From Raphanus sativus (Eukaryota > Streptophyta > Magnoliopsida > Brassicales > Brassicaceae), in contig NC_079518.1 of NCBI RefSeq assembly GCF_000801105.2, positions 13,400,106 to 13,464,105 on the forward strand: DNA of 64,000 bases, given 5' to 3'. Shown here piece by piece: positions 11,156 through 21,213 of the stretch. A program made the position numbers and the translations under genes. Positions within the stretch are counted from its first letter, which is position 1, and every line of letters starts with the position of its first letter. The notes below the pieces were generated by a model, which was not told the origin of the DNA, searched no databases, and saw nothing but the letters and a program-made list of their open reading frames with translations.

Positions 11156-12853
11156 ATGGATTCTAGAGAACTCCACCAACAACACCAACAACAACACCAA
11201 CAACAGCACCAACAACAGCAACAACAGCAGCAGCTTCAACCACCGCCTGGGTTCCTAATGGGCTCCTACAATCGAAACCCTAACGCCGCCGCTGCAGCCG
11301 CCGCAGCAGCGTTAATGGGTCCCACATCCACATCTCAGGCGATGCACCACCGCTTACCTTTCGGCGCTCTCTCACCGCATCAACCCCAACCCCAGCATCA
11401 CCAGCAGCAGCATCCTCACCATCATCAACCTCAGCCGCAGCATCAGATTGATCAGAAGACGCTTGAATCTCTCGGATTCGAGGGATCGCCTTCCTCCGCC
11501 GCCGTCGCCGCCGCGGCGACCCAGCAGCAGCCGATGCGATTCGGGATCGAGCAGCAGGCGAAGAAGAAGAGAGGAAGGCCGAGGAAGTATGCTCCTGATG
11601 GTGGTGGTGGTAACAACATTGGTCTCGCTCTGGCTCCTACATCGCCTGCTTCTAATTCGTACGGTGGTGGTACGGAGGGTGGTGGTGGTGGTGGTGGTGG
11701 AGATAGCGGCGGAGGAGGAGGAGGAGGGAATGCGAATTCTTCCGATCCGCCTGCTAAAAGGAACAGAGGTCGTCCTCCTGGCTCCGGTAAGAAGCAGCTC
11801 GACGCTTTAGGTACTGTGTCTGAAACTCGATCTGAAACACACTTTTTCACTGTCTCTACAATTCTCGATTTTTAGTGTGTTTTTGTCTGGTGGTGCAGGA
11901 GGAACAGGTGGAGTTGGGTTTACACCTCATGTCATTGAGGTCAAAACTGGAGAGGTAATGTTTGTGTCTTTTTTGTGTAGTACATCTTTAATCTTTGTGT
12001 CGGAATTTTGCTTATGTGTGTTCCTTTTGGGTTGAACTTATGTCAGGACATAGCTATGAAGGTAGTGGCGTTCACGCAACAGGGGCCACGCGCGATCTGT
12101 ATTCTCTCAGCTACAGGAGCCGTGTCTACTGTGATGCTTCGTCAAGGGAACAATCCTAATGGAACTGTTAAGTTTGAGGTATATCATTTCATGCCCCTTT
12201 GGTCTGTCTTATTTGAGAACTGGAGTTTTATCTGTATTGAGCTGTTTTTTTTGTATTTGCAGGGTCCATATGAGATCATTTCTATGTCAGGTTCTTTCTT
12301 GAATACTGAGAGTAATGGTACTGTGACCAAAACTGGTAGCTTAAGTGTATCGCTTGCTAGACCAGATGGTCAGGTTGTGGGTGGTTGTGTTGCTGGAATG
12401 CTTGTAGCTGGATCACAAGTCCAGGTTTACTCTAAATTCTCAAACTTTTATACTCAATTTGATCTTAAAGATACTGAATTTGAAACTGGTGGGTGGTGGT
12501 GTTTATAGGTTGTTGTTGGAAGCTTTGTACCAGATGGGAAGAAACAGAAACAAAGCGCAGGGCGTGTTCAGAATACTCCCGAGCCAGCTTCAGCACCAGC
12601 TAATATGTTGACCTTTGGTGGAGGTGGAGGAGGAGGACAAGGAAGCCCTCGGTCTCAGGGACAGCAACATTCAAGCGAGTCATCAGAGGAAAACGAAAGT
12701 AACTCTCCTTTGCACCGTGGTAATAACAACAACAACAACAATCATCATGGACTGTTTGGAAACTCGACACCGCAACAACTTCACCAAATGCCACCTATGC
12801 AGCAGCAGCAGATGTACCATCACCACCTCTGGCCTGGCCACAATCCTCAATAA
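11156..12853 (+). CDS. AHL13: AT-hook motif nuclear-localized protein (AHL13-like)
   Basis: Five exons: 11156-11810, 11899-11954, 12047-12178, 12263-12424, 12509-12853. All junctions are GT-AG and the product is 449 residues. AHL proteins bind AT-rich DNA in the minor groove and assemble through the PPC domain to regulate chromatin and transcription in the nucleus. Visible: Gln/His-rich N-terminus (4-27 and about 75-100), poly-Ala (about 43-52), AT-hook 1 (KKRGRPRKYAPDG, about 137-149), a Gly-rich linker, AT-hook 2 (RNRGRPPGSGKKQ, about 202-214), then the PPC/DUF296 domain (about 225-345) with GPYEIISMSGSF and GGCVAGMLVAGSQVQVVVGSF. The C-terminus is rich in Gly, Asn, Gln and His. Two hooks plus introns fit the intron-bearing AHL clade. 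The symbol rests on the adjacent TPR-like gene, the same neighbour as At4g17940 beside At4g17950. The homopolymer tracts are likely to vary in length between accessions. Confidence 0.93.
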
Positions 12854-13560
12854 GCAGATGGTCCGTGGCTCTCGTGCTGGCCGGGTTTGCTTCTCTGTTC
12901 GTTTTACACATCTCTCCAATCAGAATTATCCATAAAGTAGATTGAGCTTTCTTTACTCTCTCGTCTTCTTCTTCCTCCTACTTCTCCACAATTTAATTTT
13001 GGTTTTAGATAAACAGAGAGATGTTAAGTAGGGTTTCAGTTCATCATTTTTAGTTTGTTTCTCTTAGTTACTTTTGATTGTGGTGATCAGAAAGACTTCT
13101 TTCTTTTTTTTACATTAATGCAATGTTTAAAGAGAAGATAGCACCCAAAATCTTCATTAAAACGAAGAGGAAAAAGAACTGTTGGACTTATAGTAATAGA
13201 ACTCTCTGATTCCTATGTTTTAGCACAAACCAAAACATTCCTACACAAACTCCATGGAACATAAAATTCTGATGAAGAATTGACTTATCTCTCTGCCATA
13301 CATCAAAAGATCAAACCTTTTTATAATACAAAAGCTTTTTACAAAAGCTCTTTTTTATTATCTATTAGATATATAATAATTACATTCATTTTTAGTCACA
13401 CATATACATATATGTTCATTGCTCTTCAGGTTACTATTACATAGCGCTAAGTAAAACAAAAACAGTTAGAAAATAGTCAAAATACGGGTGAAGGTGGTTG
13501 ATTTCATATACTCAAGAGTCTCCATTACTCTTCTTCTACGTGTTAAGTCTTTTAACTTTG
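12854..13560. other. Shared 3' region of two convergent genes
   Basis: The AHL gene (plus) and the TPR-like gene (minus) converge here. Their 3' UTRs and polyadenylation signals must share these roughly 700 bases. No further gene is seen. Confidence 0.5.
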
Positions 13561-14506
13561 CTAAACCGCAGAAACCAAAGCTGGTGATGCAACCATCAAG
13601 TCTTCTTCTTCATCATCCTCATCCTCTGCTTCCCACATGAAATGTGCGTATGATCCCATAACCATACTGCAAAAGTCACAAAACAAAACCCTTTACATTT
13701 TGAATTGGGGATTACCAAAAGTGATCAATAATCTATATAACCAATACCAATCATCAGGAGAAGCAATCACAGCTCGGTCAAAGTAACCACGAGCTCTCTT
13801 CTCATCCCTCTTCGTCTCCCATATCAACTTCCCATACATTGACAACGCTTCACCATCACCGGGACTCACAAGTATCGCTCTCCCGTAGTACTCCTCTGCT
13901 CCCTCTGCATCTTTCTCCACCTACACAACATCAACATCAATACTTTGAAAAAAAACCTAATCTCTTTCGTTTTCTTGATCCACACGTTACCTCGTACAAG
14001 AACTTGCCGTAGTTCATCAGAAGAAGCGAGCTGTTAGGGTTAGTCTTCAACATCTCTCGATAGTAATCACCGATCTTTCTCCTATCGCCGTAACCGTCTC
14101 CCTTCCCGCCGCTGTAACCAGATCCACCGCCACCACCGGAAACTCCTTTCTCCTCCGCGGGAACACCGCTCTCCTTCCAGATCAACGATCCCCAGCCGTC
14201 GGCAAACCTAATTTCGTCGTCCTCCTCCGGAATTTTCGCCGGCGAAGGCTTTGACGCGACGCTCTTCGACATTCTCTCCGATAACACCCTCCGCATCCCG
14301 TCGATCGAGATCTTTCCGGCGGAGAATCTATCGCCGCCGTATTTGGATAACGATTCGACGGAGTTGTGGCGGGAGATCGTCGTCGTCGTCGCCTTCCTCG
14401 ATGGAATAAACCGGGTTTGATGAACCGGCATCGAACCGGTTCTCATTAAAAGAGATGTCATTCTGTATTCAGCTTCTTTTTTTTTCGATCTTCCGGTTAA
14501 ATCCAT
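13561..14506 (-). CDS. TPR-like superfamily protein (At4g17940-like)
   Basis: Three exons on the minus strand: 14506-13991, 13920-13748, 13666-13561. The introns are GT-AG and the product is 264 residues. The N-terminal half is basic and Ser/Arg-rich, with a Gly-rich spacer (about 121-137). The C-terminal half carries TPR-like helical repeats: YYREMLKTNPNSSLLLMNYG, AEEYYGRAILVSPGDGEALS and ARGYFDRAVIASPDD, followed by an acidic tail (EAEDEDDEEED). TPR units usually mediate protein-protein contacts. The exact partner is unknown to me. The first exon also has MTSLLMRTGSMPVHQTRF, the kind of N-terminal block common in this plant family. The ATG at 14506 is the first in frame. Its upstream side is cut by a Copia insertion at 14741, about 235 bp from the start codon, so its promoter may be displaced beyond the element. 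Confidence 0.9.
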
Positions 14507-14740
14507 CTCTTGGTATATATAGATTCGTTAATCATCTGACTTGTGTTTCGCATCCACCGTTGGATCTTTCGACTTTTATTTACTTCACGATCTCGCCCTA
14601 ATATCTCGCCACGTCATCTCTTTCGTATGATGGACTTAAAGTTTGGATATTTCTTAGCCGTCCGATGCGATGACCACAAAATGGGGTGGGGGGGAGAATA
14701 TCAGATGCGTGTGGCACGTGAAGGCTCACGAGATTAACTG

Positions 14741-15006
14741 TGTTGGAGTTAAACTTGAAGATAAACATGGAGATAACTTGAAGACTAAGCAAAACTAAAA
14801 AGTTAAGATTAGGAGAAAAGGAAAAACTTCTATTGTTATGTTTTAGGAAGTTTTAGAATCTATATAAGAAGATGGTGAGGTATGCCATGAACTTATGTGT
14901 GAGAGATTATAGAACTTGTGAGGGCTTAAGTTTTGAGAGATTTTCTTAAGCTAATAAGAAGTGTTTTCTATATTCTTGATTTCATATTCTAAAAGATAGA
15001 ATAATA
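14741..15006 (+). repeat. 5' LTR of the Copia element
   Basis: 266 bp, apparently identical to 19176-19441. The promoter and polyadenylation signals of the element should be in it. TCTATATAAGAAG (about 14855-14867) is a good TATA-box candidate. Confidence 0.95.
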
Positions 15007-15051
15007 ATTGGTATCAGAGCATCAAAATTCTGAGACCAGAACTCGTGAGAG

Positions 15052-18000
15052 ATGGGAGATATTACAACAGTTCCGAAGAAACCTAAAGAAGGGGTTTCAT
15101 CGATATCATGTCCAATGTTAACATCAAGCAACTACACATTCTGGGCAATTCGAATGAAAAATCTTCTTAAGATTCATGGGGTCTGGGAAACTATTGAAGA
15201 AGAAAACGCAGAGAAGGAGAAGAATGACCTGGCCATCGGATTCCTACTCCAATCATTACCAGAGGCACTCGTACTGCAAATTGGAGAATTGGTAACCGCA
15301 AAGAAAGTATGGGAAGCTGTGAAGGGACGACATCTAGGAGCAGATAGAGTTCGTGAAGCAAGGCTTATGACTCTGTCAGAAGAGTTTGATAGATTAAAGA
15401 TGAAAGAAACTGAATCCATCGATGACTTCGTCGGCAAGCTATCGACAATCACCGCAAAGTCAGCAGCATTAGGCGAAACCATAGAGGAAACTAAGATAGT
15501 TAAGAAGTTTCTCAAGAGTCTCCCAAGAAAAAAATACATTCATATAGTGGCTTCCATTGAGCAACTACTTGACCTAAAGACAACTACATTCGAAGACATG
15601 GTTGGTCGTCTAAAAGCTTATGAGGAACGTATTAAAGATGACGAAGAAGATGGACACAGTGAGCAAAATAAACTCATGTATGCAAACTCAGAATCTCAGT
15701 CTCAATCCTACCGAGATGGAGAATACAGAAACAGGGGACGAGGCAGAGGATTCTATGGAAGAGGCCGAGGTCGTGGAAGAAACTACTACCGAGGAGAGTT
15801 TGATATATCAAAAATCACATGCTTTAGGTGTGATAAGACTGGACACTTTGCATCCAGTTGCCCTGATCGTATACTGAAGCTACAAGAAGCATACGAGAAC
15901 GAGAATAAAGCCGATGATACACAGGAAGCAGACAAACTTCTCATGAATGAAGTAGTTTATCTTAATGAGAAGAACATAAAGCCAAAGGAGTTCGAGAGCA
16001 ACAATGACAGAATATGGTACCTAGACAATGGGGCTAGCAACCATATGACAGGAAGACGTGAGTACTTTAAGAGCATTGATGACACTATAACTGGAAAGGT
16101 AAGATTTGGAGACGACTCGAGAATTGATATCAAAGGAAAAGGAGTAATCTTGTTCATCAGTCCAAACGGAGAGAAGAAGATACTTGCTGATGTCTACTTC
16201 ATACCAGAGCTTAAAAGCAACATCATAAGTTTAGGTCAGGCTACAGAATCAGGATGTGAAATTCGTATGAAGGAAGAGACTCTGACACTTCATGATAAGG
16301 ATGGGAAGCTCATTGTGCAAGCCAAGAGATCAAGAAACCGTCTCTACAAAGTTTTGATGGATATTGTCGACACCAAGTGCCTGCAACTAACAACGATATC
16401 AGAATCCACAAGATGGCATGCTCGTTTGGGACACATTGGAGTGAACTCTATGAAAGCTATGATTAGAGAAGACCTTGTGATAGGCTTACCAGCCTTAAAC
16501 ATCGAGACTGAAACGTGCACTTCATGTCTACTTGGGAAGCAAACTAGACATCCATTCCCGAGTGCAACAATCTATCGAGCTACGGAAGCATTAGAACTCA
16601 TTCACGCCGACTTGTGTGGACCTATAACGCCACCTACAGCTGGACAGAACAGATATATCTTTGTGCTTATTGATGACTATTCTAGATACATGTGGTCAAT
16701 TCTTTTGAAAGAAAAGGGAGAAGCTTTTAACAAGTTCAAATCGTTCAAAGCTGTAGTTGAAGCAGAAACAAAGAAAAGGATCAAAGTTCTAAGAACAGAT
16801 AGAGGAGGCGAATTCACGTCTAATGAGTTCAAAGCGTTTTGTGAAAGCTCAGGCATAACGCGGCATCTAACTGCTCCGTACTCACCCCAACAAAATGGAG
16901 TAGTAGAGCGTCGTAACAGAACCCTTCTCGAGATGACTAGAAGCATTCTCAAGCATATGAGTGTTCCAAATCATCTATGGGGAGAAGGAATCAGACACTC
17001 TACCTACCTCATTAACCGAGTCTCAACAAAGGTACTGAAATCTCAGACTCCATACGAAGCTCTCAAAGGACGGAAGCCAAATATCGAACACATTAGAGTC
17101 TTCGGCTGTGTTGGATATGCAAAAGTTGACAGTCATCTCCTTCGGAAATTGGATGATAGGACAAGAATGCTTGTTCATTTAGGAACAGAACCAGGGTCAA
17201 AAGCTTACAGATTATACAATCCAAACACGAAGAAGTTGGTAGTGAGTAGAGACGTAGTGTTCGATGAAAGCAAAGGTTGGCCATGGAGTAATGTGTCAAG
17301 TGAGGCTGAGCACGAGCCTGGTATGTTTGAAATAAAGTTTGGAACGCACGGCAACAATGGATTGTGCGACAAAGAAGAAGATGATAAAGAAGACAACATC
17401 GACGAGAAATCAGAGACTGATAAATCTAATGATGAAGAAGATGATGAACAGAGAGACTCTGTTTTCAACCCTGAGTCAGAAACAGAGTACCTTGAAGCAG
17501 AGCAACCACAAACAGAGGTCAGAAGATCGACAAGAATGAGAAAACCACCAGGATACTTGGAGGACTATGTATATCTATCAGAGGTTGAGGGTGAACGATT
17601 GTTGCTACTACTGAATGAGGAACCATACGACTATGAGGAAGCAATAGAAGAGAAAATATGGAGGGATGCTTGCGATGATGAGATCAATGCAATTATTAAA
17701 AACAAGACTTGGGATCTGGTTGATCTACCTCCTGGAGCTAAAGCTATAGGGCTAAAATGGATCTTTAAGATAAAAAGAAACTCAGACGGAACAATCAACA
17801 AATACAAGTCAAGGTTAGTCGCTAAGGGATATATCCAAAGACATGGGATAGACTATGAAGAGGTCTTCGCCCCAGTTGCTCGAATCGAAACAGTACGCTT
17901 TATCATAGCATTGGCAGCATCTAATGGTTGGGAAGTTCACCATCTCGACGTCAAGACAGCTTTCTTGCATGGAGATCTAAAAGAAGATGTATATGTTAGT

Positions 18001-19233
18001 CAACCAGAAGGATATGTGATTCAAGGAAGCGAAAAGAAAGTATACAAACTCAAGAAGGCTTTGTATGGCCTGAAACAAGCACCAAGAGCTTGGAACGAGA
18101 AGCTAAACAGAGCTTTAGGCGAGTTGAGATTTGATAAATGCACAAAGGAACCATCCTTGTATCGAAAGAAGAAGAATGGGCACCTCCTGATAGTGGCTGT
18201 ATACGTTGATGACTTATTGATCACAGGTTCTAAGCTGGAGTTGATAGTCGAGTTCAAAACGAGTATGTCAAAGATGTTTGAGATGAGTGATCTCGGACTA
18301 CTAACATACTATCTTGGTATTGAAGTCCTACAATATAATGGTGGCATCGCGATGAAACAGGAGGCTTATGCCAAGAAGATATTAGAGCAAAGCGGCATGA
18401 GCGAGTGCAATGCAACACAGTCACCAATGGATGCAGGCTTGAAGCTTTCAAAAGCACAAGAGGAAGAAGATGTAGACGAGAAAGAGTACCGACGTATGAT
18501 AGGTTGCTTACGATATCTTGTTCATACGAGACCTGATCTCGCATACTCAGTTGGCGTCTTGAGCAGGTACATGCATCAACCAAAGAAGTCTCACGAGTCT
18601 GCTTTGAAACAGATCTTACGGTATGTGAAGGGAACAAGTGGATATGGACTTGACTTTAAGCGTTCAGACAGAGCAACACTCGTGGGATACAGTGACAGTA
18701 GCCATAATGTCGATGAAGATGATGGAAGAAGCACTACTGGTCATATGTTTTATCTTAACAACTGTCCTATAACTTGGTGCTCGCAAAAGAAAGAAACTGT
18801 GGCTTTATCCTCCTGCGAAGCCGAGTTCATGGCAGCAACTGAAGCGGCAAAACAAGCTATATGGTTACAAGAGCTACTTGCAGAGATAATGGAGAAACCA
18901 AATGAGAAGGTAGTTATTCGGATAGATAACAAGTCTGCAATCGCTTTGACAAAAAATCCGGTGTTCCATGGGCGTAGTAAGCATATTCACAAACGCTATC
19001 ACTTCATCCGTGAATGCATCGACAATGATCAGGTGTTGGTTGAACATGTTGCTGGAAATCTTCAAAAGGCCGATATATTAACCAAAGCATTGGGAAGACT
19101 GAAGTTTAAAGAGATGAGGGAGCTCGTAGGAGTTCAAGTTGTGGATCATGGAGACTTCAAGTTTAAAGGGGAGATTGTTGGAGTTAAACTTGAAGATAAA
19201 CATGGAGATAACTTGAAGACTAAGCAAAACTAA
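15052..19233 (+). CDS. Copia gag-pol polyprotein, full length
   Basis: A single 1,393-residue frame. Order of parts: gag of the UBN2 type (about 15-220); an Arg/Gly-rich segment (about 225-248); a CCHC zinc knuckle, CFRCDKTGHFASSC (about 257-270); protease with WYLDNGASNHMTG (about 322-334), where the active triplet reads DNG instead of the usual DSG/DTG; GAG-pre-integrase with zinc-binding WHARLGH ... CTSCLLGKQ (about 455-500); integrase core with HADLCGP, RTDRGGEF and QNGVVERRNR (about 515-625, the DDE residues); reverse transcriptase (about 890-1130) with the YVDD box near 1051; RNase H (about 1205-1345) starting at GYSDSSH and containing SSCEAEFMA. The stop codon lies 58 bp inside the 3' LTR. 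No frameshift or stop interrupts it. The unusual protease residue is the only deviation I see. The product assembles cytoplasmic particles and integrates its cDNA in the nucleus. Confidence 0.96.
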   Translation: MGDITTVPKKPKEGVSSISCPMLTSSNYTFWAIRMKNLLKIHGVWETIEEENAEKEKNDLAIGFLLQSLPEALVLQIGELVTAKKVWEAVKGRHLGADRVREARLMTLSEEFDRLKMKETESIDDFVGKLSTITAKSAALGETIEETKIVKKFLKSLPRKKYIHIVASIEQLLDLKTTTFEDMVGRLKAYEERIKDDEEDGHSEQNKLMYANSESQSQSYRDGEYRNRGRGRGFYGRGRGRGRNYYRGEFDISKITCFRCDKTGHFASSCPDRILKLQEAYENENKADDTQEADKLLMNEVVYLNEKNIKPKEFESNNDRIWYLDNGASNHMTGRREYFKSIDDTITGKVRFGDDSRIDIKGKGVILFISPNGEKKILADVYFIPELKSNIISLGQATESGCEIRMKEETLTLHDKDGKLIVQAKRSRNRLYKVLMDIVDTKCLQLTTISESTRWHARLGHIGVNSMKAMIREDLVIGLPALNIETETCTSCLLGKQTRHPFPSATIYRATEALELIHADLCGPITPPTAGQNRYIFVLIDDYSRYMWSILLKEKGEAFNKFKSFKAVVEAETKKRIKVLRTDRGGEFTSNEFKAFCESSGITRHLTAPYSPQQNGVVERRNRTLLEMTRSILKHMSVPNHLWGEGIRHSTYLINRVSTKVLKSQTPYEALKGRKPNIEHIRVFGCVGYAKVDSHLLRKLDDRTRMLVHLGTEPGSKAYRLYNPNTKKLVVSRDVVFDESKGWPWSNVSSEAEHEPGMFEIKFGTHGNNGLCDKEEDDKEDNIDEKSETDKSNDEEDDEQRDSVFNPESETEYLEAEQPQTEVRRSTRMRKPPGYLEDYVYLSEVEGERLLLLLNEEPYDYEEAIEEKIWRDACDDEINAIIKNKTWDLVDLPPGAKAIGLKWIFKIKRNSDGTINKYKSRLVAKGYIQRHGIDYEEVFAPVARIETVRFIIALAASNGWEVHHLDVKTAFLHGDLKEDVYVSQPEGYVIQGSEKKVYKLKKALYGLKQAPRAWNEKLNRALGELRFDKCTKEPSLYRKKKNGHLLIVAVYVDDLLITGSKLELIVEFKTSMSKMFEMSDLGLLTYYLGIEVLQYNGGIAMKQEAYAKKILEQSGMSECNATQSPMDAGLKLSKAQEEEDVDEKEYRRMIGCLRYLVHTRPDLAYSVGVLSRYMHQPKKSHESALKQILRYVKGTSGYGLDFKRSDRATLVGYSDSSHNVDEDDGRSTTGHMFYLNNCPITWCSQKKETVALSSCEAEFMAATEAAKQAIWLQELLAEIMEKPNEKVVIRIDNKSAIALTKNPVFHGRSKHIHKRYHFIRECIDNDQVLVEHVAGNLQKADILTKALGRLKFKEMRELVGVQVVDHGDFKFKGEIVGVKLEDKHGDNLKTKQN

Positions 19234-19441
19234 AAAGTTAAGATTAGGAGAAAAGGAAAAACTTCTATTGTTATGTTTTAGGAAGTTTTAGAATCTATAT
19301 AAGAAGATGGTGAGGTATGCCATGAACTTATGTGTGAGAGATTATAGAACTTGTGAGGGCTTAAGTTTTGAGAGATTTTCTTAAGCTAATAAGAAGTGTT
19401 TTCTATATTCTTGATTTCATATTCTAAAAGATAGAATAATA
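19176..19441 (+). repeat. 3' LTR of the Copia element
   Basis: 266 bp, apparently identical to the left LTR. The gag-pol stop codon (19231-19233) falls inside its first 60 bases. Confidence 0.95.
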
Positions 19442-19446
19442 AACTG

Positions 19447-20637
19447 CTCTCTTAGTGACACGTGGAGGAGGTGGCGGGAGCTGGTGAGTCTAGGACATTT
19501 AACTCTTGGATGGACACTGTGAGATGCACCCAGAATTACGAAACCATTGTATCCTCAGTATATCGAATACCATTGGCGCGCCAGAAACATACACATCATC
19601 AAAATACAGTTTGATTAACGATGTGATGAAATCTAATGTCTGAGAAGACACAATGATTAGTCTCTATCAACGATAGATATGACGAATAATTCTTGTCTAT
19701 TGTACAATTATCACTATGATACTACCACTAAGCTAAGTTCATGTTCATAAAGCATGTCTGATGCATGCACTTGGGAAATATGATTTTGATATGTGAATGA
19801 TATCACGATCACACAACTTTATATTTCATTTATCTTGTTTTTATCTCCAAATCTAGAAGATCATTATTCACTACGGTTACAACCTACAAGTGGCAAATTT
19901 TCTTGTTTGATAAGATAGGGTTCTTTTTTATTGTCAGTATATAAGAGTATATAATTACAATACGGTATTTTAGTTTTGTCATTTTTTCTTTTTTGAAACT
20001 AGAAAGTTTTGTCATTTTGTTTCACATTATTAAAGGCAATTGTCTTATAAAAATATGGTTACTGTACGTAACCACCGAAAATAGAAACAACTTCACTCAA
20101 CTCACTACTTGATAAGACTGATGACACTAAAAATAACAAAAGATCCAAAGAAATATAAACATTAACGGGTTAAACATTTTGTTTCTTTCCTTCCAAAAAT
20201 TTATAACATCATTCTTAATGAACTTCAGATACGTTAGTGACTGGAACTCTAGTTCACCTTAATGTCTAAAATTATTTCACCTTTATTACCACAATCCTCG
20301 TCAAAATATTACGTCAGGGGCAGACGGAAGATTGTTTTCGGTATGGGGCACATAACCAGGTTCTGGTAACTAATATTGAGCTTACGTGAGTATTTAGATA
20401 GTTTAGTACTGAGGTCAAAAAAAAAGAAGATAGTTTAGTACTAATTTTCATGGGAGAAAAATAGTTTAAGTCGGGGTACATTGCCACACCCCTTTAAGCT
20501 CTAGGTTCGTTTGGAGCACGGTCCTGAAAACCTTAGAAATATTATGGGCTGCAAAATACAACAAAAATAAGGGAATATCAAGTAGTTTTGAACTGGTTAT
20601 TTTAAACGGAACAAAAGCTAATTTAATCAACAAACTA
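19447..20637. other. Intergenic, former upstream region of the TPR-like gene
   Basis: Before the Copia insertion this sequence adjoined 14735, so part of it may be the original upstream promoter of the TPR-like gene. TGACACGTGGAG at about 19456-19467 contains an ACGTG core, like a G-box or ABRE. I see no gene. Confidence 0.4.
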
Positions 20638-21213
20638 CGGGGGAAAATGAGTTTTTAAATCCTCAACTATTTGAAATCAGTACTTTTAATATCCAATTAT
20701 TTTTTACGTATATTTAATCCCGAAGTTATTATTAACTGCGCAAAATCAGACATTAAAAAGTCAAAATTAATTATTACACAAAAAATGAATTCTAATTAAA
20801 TAAAATATTGATTTGGCTTTCAAAAACCTAGAAATCTTTAAAATCGATGCAATCTGAGTGATTCCGAGAGAGAACAAGCAAATATTATTGTTAAAAAAGG
20901 AATCATATTCTTTATTTTCAGTGTCAAAAGTTTTATATTCTCACTAGAATGTTCTTTATATCATCAAAAATTATCTGAACTCGACGAAAATCTCTTCTAT
21001 CATCTTACATAATTTATTATAAGAATTTATGGGTTTTCAAATGTCAAACCGATCGATTTTTCTAACTATAACTCATGTAATAACTAATTTTGACTTTTAA
21101 TGTCAAATTTTTCATAGTCAACAATAATTTCAGGAATAAATTTGTGCAAATGATAGTTGGATATTAAAAGTGCTGATTTTACATAGTTAGAGATTTAAAT
21201 GCCCATTTTCTCT
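20638..21213. mobile_element. Second long-TIR DNA element, related to 1221-1995
   Basis: The left arm (about 20638-20780) starts GGGGGAAAATGAG and continues AAATCCTCAACT. It matches in inverted orientation the right arm (about 21070-21213). Shared inner words include CACTTTTAATATCCAA and TAAAAGTCAAAATTA. Arm identity is roughly 75-80%. The terminal bases resemble those of the 1221-1995 element, but the interior is different and shows no ORF. Confidence 0.6.

Larger units (their letters stand above)
14741..19441 (+). mobile_element. Intact Ty1/Copia LTR retrotransposon
   Basis: Two 266-bp LTRs (14741-15006 and 19176-19441) appear identical base for base. A perfect 5-bp target duplication, AACTG, flanks the element (14736-14740 and 19442-19446). 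A tRNA-iMet primer-binding site (TGGTATCAGAGC, 15009-15020) lies 2 nt after the left LTR, and a purine tract (TTTAAAGGGGAGA, 19162-19174) precedes the right LTR. One uninterrupted gag-pol ORF fills the interior. LTR ends are TGTTGG...AATA rather than the usual TG...CA. The borders are set by the duplication. Identical LTRs and an open ORF mean a very recent insertion and possible activity. Confidence 0.97.

Noticed and set aside
10979..11239. Minus-strand Leu-rich frame upstream of AHL
   Set aside because: It is the reverse of the CAA/CAG-rich exon start and the leader, with no domain.
11448..11850. Long overlapping frames on both strands in AHL exon 1
   Set aside because: They are shadows of the GC-rich, triplet-repeat-like exon; only the AHL frame splices into a PPC domain.
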